A stretch of DNA of 42,824 bases from Psychrobacter nivimaris (GTDB lineage Bacteria; Pseudomonadota; Gammaproteobacteria; Pseudomonadales; Moraxellaceae). The stretch covers positions 1-42,824 of the forward strand of contig NZ_VZIZ01000005.1 in the NCBI RefSeq assembly GCF_009812035.1. The letters run 5' to 3'. The notes under the pieces were generated by a model. The model did not search any database. It was not told the DNA's origin and was given only the letters and a program-made list of their open reading frames with translations. Below, one piece after another: positions 38,803 through 42,824 of this stretch. Numbering within the stretch: the first letter of the stretch is position 1; each line of letters begins with the position of its first letter. The position numbers and the translations under genes were made by a program.

Positions 38803-39780
38803 TTAAGGCTTCAGGATAACTTTACCTTTTTTGCTTGATTGTACTTTTCCAGAGACGGCGGTTGTGATGTCGTCCAGACTATAGATATCTTCAATAGGGA
38901 GTTTTAGATCGCCGTTTGAAGCGCGTTCTAGTAGCTCATCGATTAGACGTTGTTTGTTTTCTAGATCCATCTCTTGGCTGGTTTTACTGCCCCAGAACCC
39001 TTTTACAACGGCCTGCTTAAAGATCAAGCTACCAGCGTCTAGTGCCATTGGCTTGCCTGACATGATACCAAATGAGACCAGCGTGCCTTTGCTACCCAGT
39101 AATGATAGTAGCTCGTTGCTCGACTCACCACCGACTGAGTCAACGGCTGCTGTGATCTTATCATCACCAATGATGGCGCGAACTTGGTCTTTCCAATTAT
39201 CGTCAGCTGTGACGACATTGTTTTTGATACCGAGCGAGGTCAGCTCTTCTATCGCATCTTTACTACGTACGAGATTGATCGTATTTACACCGCGTGCTGC
39301 TGCTAGCATCGCAAGGGTTTTACCCACAGCGCCGTTCGCCGCATTATGAATAATCCATTGACCGCTATCTACTTCCAAAAATTCTAATAGCATTAAGGCA
39401 GACAACGGCATAGCGATGAGCTGAGCAGCCAATTCGTCTTCGATAGTATCAGGCATGTTAAATACCATGCTGGCAGGTGCGACAAAATACTCTGCCCACG
39501 TCTCATGCACACTAGCGCACGCCACACGTTGGCCGACGCTTAGATCTGTGACGTCATCACCCACGGCATCGATAATACCTAGCGCTTCACTACCACCGAT
39601 GGCTGGCATCTCAGGCTTATAGCCATATTGACCACTTACCGTTAGCAAGTCATGGTTGTGTATAGGGGAGAGGATGGTTTTGATGCGGACTTCGTTGGCA
39701 GCTGGCTGCGGCATGGGGCTGTCGCCAACGCTCAATACGTCAGAAGGTTTGCCAAAGCTGTTATGAATAGCACTACGCAT
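38803..39780 (-). CDS. MDR-superfamily oxidoreductase, 2-enoyl thioester reductase-like
   Basis: This zinc-independent medium-chain reductase resembles the MECR/Etr1 branch, which reduces 2-enoyl thioesters with NADPH. Seen are MRSAIHNSFGKPSDVLSVGD at the start, SPIHNHDLLTVSGQYGYKPE, the IGGSEALGIIDAVGDDV segment and a nucleotide loop WIIHNAANGAVGKTLAMLAAARG. The length of 325 aa is normal and an AAGGAAA site lies before the ATG. It is 187 bp upstream of acuI on the same strand, with no strong terminator between them. The exact substrate is not deducible; quinone reductase activity is an alternative. Confidence 0.82.
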   Translation of the reverse strand: MRSAIHNSFGKPSDVLSVGDSPMPQPAANEVRIKTILSPIHNHDLLTVSGQYGYKPEMPAIGGSEALGIIDAVGDDVTDLSVGQRVACASVHETWAEYFVAPASMVFNMPDTIEDELAAQLIAMPLSALMLLEFLEVDSGQWIIHNAANGAVGKTLAMLAAARGVNTINLVRSKDAIEELTSLGIKNNVVTADDNWKDQVRAIIGDDKITAAVDSVGGESSNELLSLLGSKGTLVSFGIMSGKPMALDAGSLIFKQAVVKGFWGSKTSQEMDLENKQRLIDELLERASNGDLKLPIEDIYSLDDITTAVSGKVQSSKKGKVILKP

Positions 39781-40191
39781 GGTGATTTCCTTTATATATT
39801 TATGATTTAATTTATGTGTAAGTGTATTAAGAGTATGAATAACCGACTATAAACATCATGTCATTGAGATCATTCATCAATGTATTTTTTCTTCTAGTAG
39901 AAACGATACCATGATAATGATGCTTAGAGGTTATCGACTAACAAAGACACTATACTTAAAAATAGACTGGTCGTCTAGGAGTTGGATACATTTGCGCTAA
40001 CGGGATTTTGTTATAGAAAGCTTGGCTTACATCGGTCATATTCTCTAGCGTTAGATTGTCAATCGCATATATATGGAATACGGCATTAGGCCAGTTCAGT
40101 CTATTCTCTATAGAACCTTGACTTGCTTGCCCTATATCTAAACTATCTTATAACGACGATGACTCAGAATTATGATAGCTATCGATACTGT
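39781..40191. other. 411-bp region with little content
   Basis: Apart from the ribosome-binding site of the MDR gene at its left edge and the 63-codon open remnant on the minus strand (39956-40147), I see no gene, RNA or terminator. Confidence 0.4.
39956..40147 (-). pseudogene. Possible C-terminal gene remnant without start codon
   Basis: On the minus strand 63 codons are open between two stops, with no ATG, GTG or TTG near the beginning. The translation has balanced, protein-like composition (for example NWPNAVFHIYAIDNL and PLAQMYPTPRRPVYF). The upstream part is missing, and only the tail of a former gene may be left. The family is not recognised; chance openness is possible in this short stretch. 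Confidence 0.3.
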
Positions 40192-40446
40192 TTAATAAAA
40201 CTCTATCCTACTCAGCACGTGCTCTTGTACTAGATAGGCGCAGATGTATGCACTTGGCCATGCAAACATAAAGGCCAGTCCCCATGAATGCATCAACTCC
40301 ATAAAAAATCCGTCGATAAAGCCTTGTTTTACCACCAATAAGGCCGTCGAGATAATGAGTGACATCATCATCGCCATCAGACCGGTAAAGATGAGACGGT
40401 AGTATTTGCGGCGCGTACGTATTCTGATGGTGGGAAAATTGGCCAT
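40192..40446 (-). CDS. DUF2798-family small membrane protein
   Basis: Two membrane helices (LIFTGLMAMMMSLIISTALLV and the later LAFMFAWPSAYICAYLV) and the RKYYRLIFTGLMAM start fit the DUF2798 family of unknown function. The frame extends to an ATG at 40545 (117 aa) without a ribosome-binding site and with a non-conserved 33-residue extension; the ATG at 40446 with AGGA upstream gives 84 aa, the family length, and is chosen. It has no operon partner. Confidence 0.72.
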   Translation of the reverse strand: MANFPTIRIRTRRKYYRLIFTGLMAMMMSLIISTALLVVKQGFIDGFFMELMHSWGLAFMFAWPSAYICAYLVQEHVLSRIEFY

Positions 40447-40739
40447 AGTATTCGGTGTCCTGAATGGTGCTAATGACACTTCACTTATGAAGTGAGTGTC
40501 GGTTTTATATAATAAATAGTGGTAGTGGCCGTTAGGATTTGCCATTGAGTACTATCATATCGCGTGCTGACCGATGAATAAAATGGTTATTATAAATGCT
40601 TAGATTCAGTATTGCTTCACGATAGCCACTTTTACTGTAGGACGTTTTTTATAGCAGGACAGTATAAAGAAATAACGCACTAAACTGGGTTAATTTTGCT
40701 ACGATAAAGTCAATCACAGCAAACACATAGGAGCATGAA

Positions 40740-41444
40740 ATGGCAGCTCAAAAGCAACGAACATTAGGCATCATCGGCGGTATGAGTTGGGAGAGTACCG
40801 AGAGCTATTATCGTCTGATTAACGAAGGTGTCAAGCATCAGCTTGGCGGTCTACATTCAGCAGATTTGTTGATTCATAGTGTGGATTTTGCATTGATCAA
40901 TACGTTACAGGAGCAAGGCAGATGGGACGAGCTAGGTGTGATAATGGCTAACAGTGCTCAACGTCTACAAGCAGCTGGCGTACAAGGAATTATGATTGCC
41001 TCTAACACGATGCACAAACTGGTTGATGACGTGCGCTCCGCCACAGACTTGCCATTGACTCATATCGCTGATGCGACTACTGATGCTATCAAAAAACAAA
41101 ATCTTACCAAAATAGCCTTACTTGGCACTCAGTTTACGATGACTCAAGATTTCTATAAGCAGCGTCTTATTGATGCGGGTTTACAAGTATTGATACCGGA
41201 AGATGAGGCGAGAGCAGAAGTACATCGCATTATCAAAAAAGAGCTGTGTGTCGGTGAGTTTAAAGACAGCTCACGAGAGTATTATCGTCAAGTGATTAAA
41301 GATTTGGCAGCGCAAGGGGCAGAGGGTGTGATCTTGGGCTGCACAGAGATTGGTTTACTTATCAAACAAGCCGACAGCCCCATACCTGTATTTGATACCA
41401 CAGCTATTCATGCAGCTGCGGCGGTAGATTTTTTGTTAGAGTAG
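40740..41444 (+). CDS. Aspartate/glutamate racemase family protein (YgeA-like)
   Basis: This belongs to the PLP-independent Asp/Glu racemases. The start LGIIGGMSWESTESYYRLINEG, the HIADATTDAI segment and the second catalytic cysteine C201 in ILGCTEIGLLI are clear. The first active-site position, Cys in most racemases and Thr in E. coli YgeA, is Ser here (S88 in IASNTMHK), so an atypical one-cysteine active site like that of YgeA is likely. At 234 aa it is full-length; AGGAG lies before the ATG. It is convergent with the next gene. Substrate is inferred to be Asp/Glu or a related amino acid. Confidence 0.88.
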   Translation: MAAQKQRTLGIIGGMSWESTESYYRLINEGVKHQLGGLHSADLLIHSVDFALINTLQEQGRWDELGVIMANSAQRLQAAGVQGIMIASNTMHKLVDDVRSATDLPLTHIADATTDAIKKQNLTKIALLGTQFTMTQDFYKQRLIDAGLQVLIPEDEARAEVHRIIKKELCVGEFKDSSREYYRQVIKDLAAQGAEGVILGCTEIGLLIKQADSPIPVFDTTAIHAAAAVDFLLE

Positions 41445-41469
41445 TGCGGACTGACAAAAATATTTAAGC

Positions 41470-42513
41470 CTATAACGCTTTTACCAGTCGCTCAAGCAGT
41501 TCAAACGTGCTTTCTTGTTTGACCAAAGTTACCCCTTGTCCTGCCCATAAAGATTGATGTTCTGCATCCATATTTTTAGAGGCATGAGCTCGCATAGATT
41601 TGGACATGGCATTTAATTGTGGGTAGGGCGGTAGCTCATCTGCACTCTCAAATTGAGCAAAATCACGTAGATAATCGTTTAATAAACCACGAGCGAGCTT
41701 ACCTGAGAATAATCGAGTTAAGCGTGTCTCTGAGCTGCGCCTGCTGTGACTGGCATCGAGTAAGGCTTGTTTATAAGTATCATTGATACCGCATTGGTCG
41801 GTGGTCAAAAACGCCGTCCCCATTTGTGCAAGCTCAGCACCTGCCGCTTGTACTGCCTTGATATCCTGTCCCGTCATAATGCCACCTGCGGCAACCAGCG
41901 GAATATCCGTGCAAGCACGCGTTTGGCCAATCAGTGTCAATAATCCTAGAGGATCGGTTTCGCTTTGTGGTAACCAACCACCGCGATGTCCACCCGCTTC
42001 GACCCCTTGTACACATACCGCATCTGCGCCAATATCTGCCCATGCTTTCGCTTCTAGTGGATGATTGGCGGTACCGATGACGCGTGTGCCGAAACTTTGC
42101 AGACGCTGAACTTGCTCAGCACTGATAATGCCAAAGGTAAAACTGGCAACGGGAACGGGATTGTCATAGAGCACTTGTAGTTGCTCTGCGAAGCTCTGCG
42201 CTGGGCGTTGAGGTAGTGTAAATTCGATATTATTATCTTGATAGTACTCACTCAGCCAAGCAGGTGTTGCAGTATCAAAGGTCGTGGATTCTTGCTCAGA
42301 CAATACCATGAGATTGACCATAAACGGACGGTCGGTGAGCGATTTAATGGTATCAATTTGGCTGGTCAAAACATTTGGCGCAGTCATGCCAGATCCTAAT
42401 GAGCCCAGTCCACCAAAGTTACTGACGGTCGCTGCCAGTTCAGGTGTGGTTGCTCCTGCCATTGGTGCTTGAACGATAGGGTAGGTTAAGTTTAGAGTAT
42501 CAAGTAAGGTCAT
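41470..42513 (-). CDS. Nitronate monooxygenase-like FMN protein (NPD family)
   Basis: The 347-aa protein has the TIM-barrel NPD/2-nitropropane dioxygenase signature: start YPIVQAPMAGATTPELAATVSNFGGLGSLG, FMN-contact residues in DAVCVQGVEAGGHRGG with the catalytic His, and VAAGGIMTGQDIKAVQAAGAELAQMGTAFL. The usual role is oxidative detoxification of nitronates such as propionate 3-nitronate; some relatives are enoyl-ACP reductases (FabK), which is an alternative. It is a single gene. Confidence 0.88.
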   Translation of the reverse strand: MTLLDTLNLTYPIVQAPMAGATTPELAATVSNFGGLGSLGSGMTAPNVLTSQIDTIKSLTDRPFMVNLMVLSEQESTTFDTATPAWLSEYYQDNNIEFTLPQRPAQSFAEQLQVLYDNPVPVASFTFGIISAEQVQRLQSFGTRVIGTANHPLEAKAWADIGADAVCVQGVEAGGHRGGWLPQSETDPLGLLTLIGQTRACTDIPLVAAGGIMTGQDIKAVQAAGAELAQMGTAFLTTDQCGINDTYKQALLDASHSRRSSETRLTRLFSGKLARGLLNDYLRDFAQFESADELPPYPQLNAMSKSMRAHASKNMDAEHQSLWAGQGVTLVKQESTFELLERLVKAL

Positions 42514-42671
42514 GACGGGTAGCCTTTTATTAAGGTGTTTGCATGGCTTACTGTAGCAGAGGTAGGCGGTGCGCGTGTTAGATAGTGTTTATTTAGTTGC
42601 TGAATAAGGGGTGGGTTTTGGCTACAAGTCTGTAGTTAGATTATTTGACTATAGTTTTGTAGCTGAATGCT

Positions 42672-42680
42672 TGCTATATT
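42672..42680 (+). promoter_or_regulatory. Extended -10 promoter for the interrupted gene at 42728
   Basis: TGCTATATT is an extended -10 element placed about 48 bp before the ATG at 42728. A TTGACT lies further upstream but at a wrong distance (24 bp). Confidence 0.35.
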
Positions 42681-42727
42681 AAATAGTTGGAATATACGTA
42701 CTAGAATAATTATTAAAGAGAAAAAAT

Positions 42728-42769
42728 ATGAGCATTACTCCCAGAGGTATGAGTTTGCAAGAAGTGTAG
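42728..42769 (+). pseudogene. Start of a DUF262-like gene interrupted by an IS end
   Basis: The ATG at 42728, with a purine-rich AAAGAG before it, starts MSITPRGMSLQEV and then stops at the TAG at 42767 that lies in the beginning of the IS-like terminal repeat. From memory this peptide matches the conserved start of DUF262 proteins (typically xxITPRGMSIQxAYRxYR), the nucleotidase/nuclease-like family of GmrSD restriction systems. The insertion separates the first 13 codons from the remainder, which must lie outside the window. The short length limits confidence. Confidence 0.5.
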
Positions 42770-42824
42770 TGGTCAACTAATTTAGGACACCTGATAAGAG
42801 GTTTTTGTTAAAATAGCGTCTCTC
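42765..42824 (+). mobile_element. IS3-type terminal end at the window edge
   Basis: From TGTAGTGGTCAAC onward the sequence has the look of an IS3-family left end (TG start, GTGGTCAACTAATTTAGGACACC), related to the right end of the first element at 481-508. The transposase is outside the window, so family and orientation are inferred. Confidence 0.6.

Noticed and set aside
37611..39780. The two MDR reductases as a recent tandem duplication
   Set aside because: Their motifs and termini differ strongly (AcuI type versus MECR/Etr1 type), so they are distant paralogs that happen to be neighbours.

Overview
This window is the chromosomal replication-origin region of a gammaproteobacterium of the Moraxellaceae, most likely Psychrobacter. 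That placement rests on the protein flavour, moderate GC content, the rpmH-oriC-dnaA layout and the fmt-rsmB plus GacS-like neighbourhood; it was not confirmed by a database search. Almost everything is chromosomal core. Insertion-sequence pieces lie at both edges: the end of an IS3-family transposase at the left and an IS3-like terminal repeat at the right.

Layout. 1-1047: IS3 transposase remnant and an unknown membrane protein. 1199-8882 (minus strand): fmt-rsmB-thrC, then a LysM protein, dprA and tsaC. 9204-11957 (plus): a GacS/BarA-like hybrid kinase whose phospho-accepting histidine is missing. 12063-19517 (minus): rpmH, rnpA, yidD, yidC, mnmE, nrdR, ribD, ribE, i.e. the classic leftward origin arm followed by riboflavin genes. 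19518-20107: oriC, with five perfect DnaA boxes beside an AT-rich element. 20108-28114 (plus): dnaA, dnaN, recF, gyrB, mntP. 28221-42513: mixed housekeeping and accessory genes: rlmF, a LysE-type exporter, a crotonase, a YadA-head-like secreted protein, a MalY/PatB lyase, guaA, a TPR protein, an HNH endonuclease with an SRA-like N-terminus, an AcuI-type reductase, a second MDR reductase, a DUF2798 membrane protein, an aspartate/glutamate racemase and a nitronate-monooxygenase-like flavoprotein. At the right edge the first codons of a probable DUF262 (GmrSD/restriction-like) gene run straight into an IS3-type end.

How the parts connect. Replication initiation (oriC, dnaA, dnaN, recF, gyrB) diverges from ribosome, RNase P and membrane-insertion genes (rpmH, rnpA, yidD, yidC, mnmE). 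ParB-binding parS sites (TGTTTCACGTGAAACA or one mismatch) are scattered from 6.7 to 28.2 kb around oriC, although parA and parB are not in the window. Two of them are fused to the U-tracts of intrinsic terminators. The 431-bp ribD-ribE gap carries several DnaA boxes, three parS-like palindromes and a long AT-rich stretch, so it looks like an origin-associated control locus. The most distinctive items are that gap, the terminator-parS modules, the pseudo-kinase, and the modification-dependent restriction candidates on the right side.
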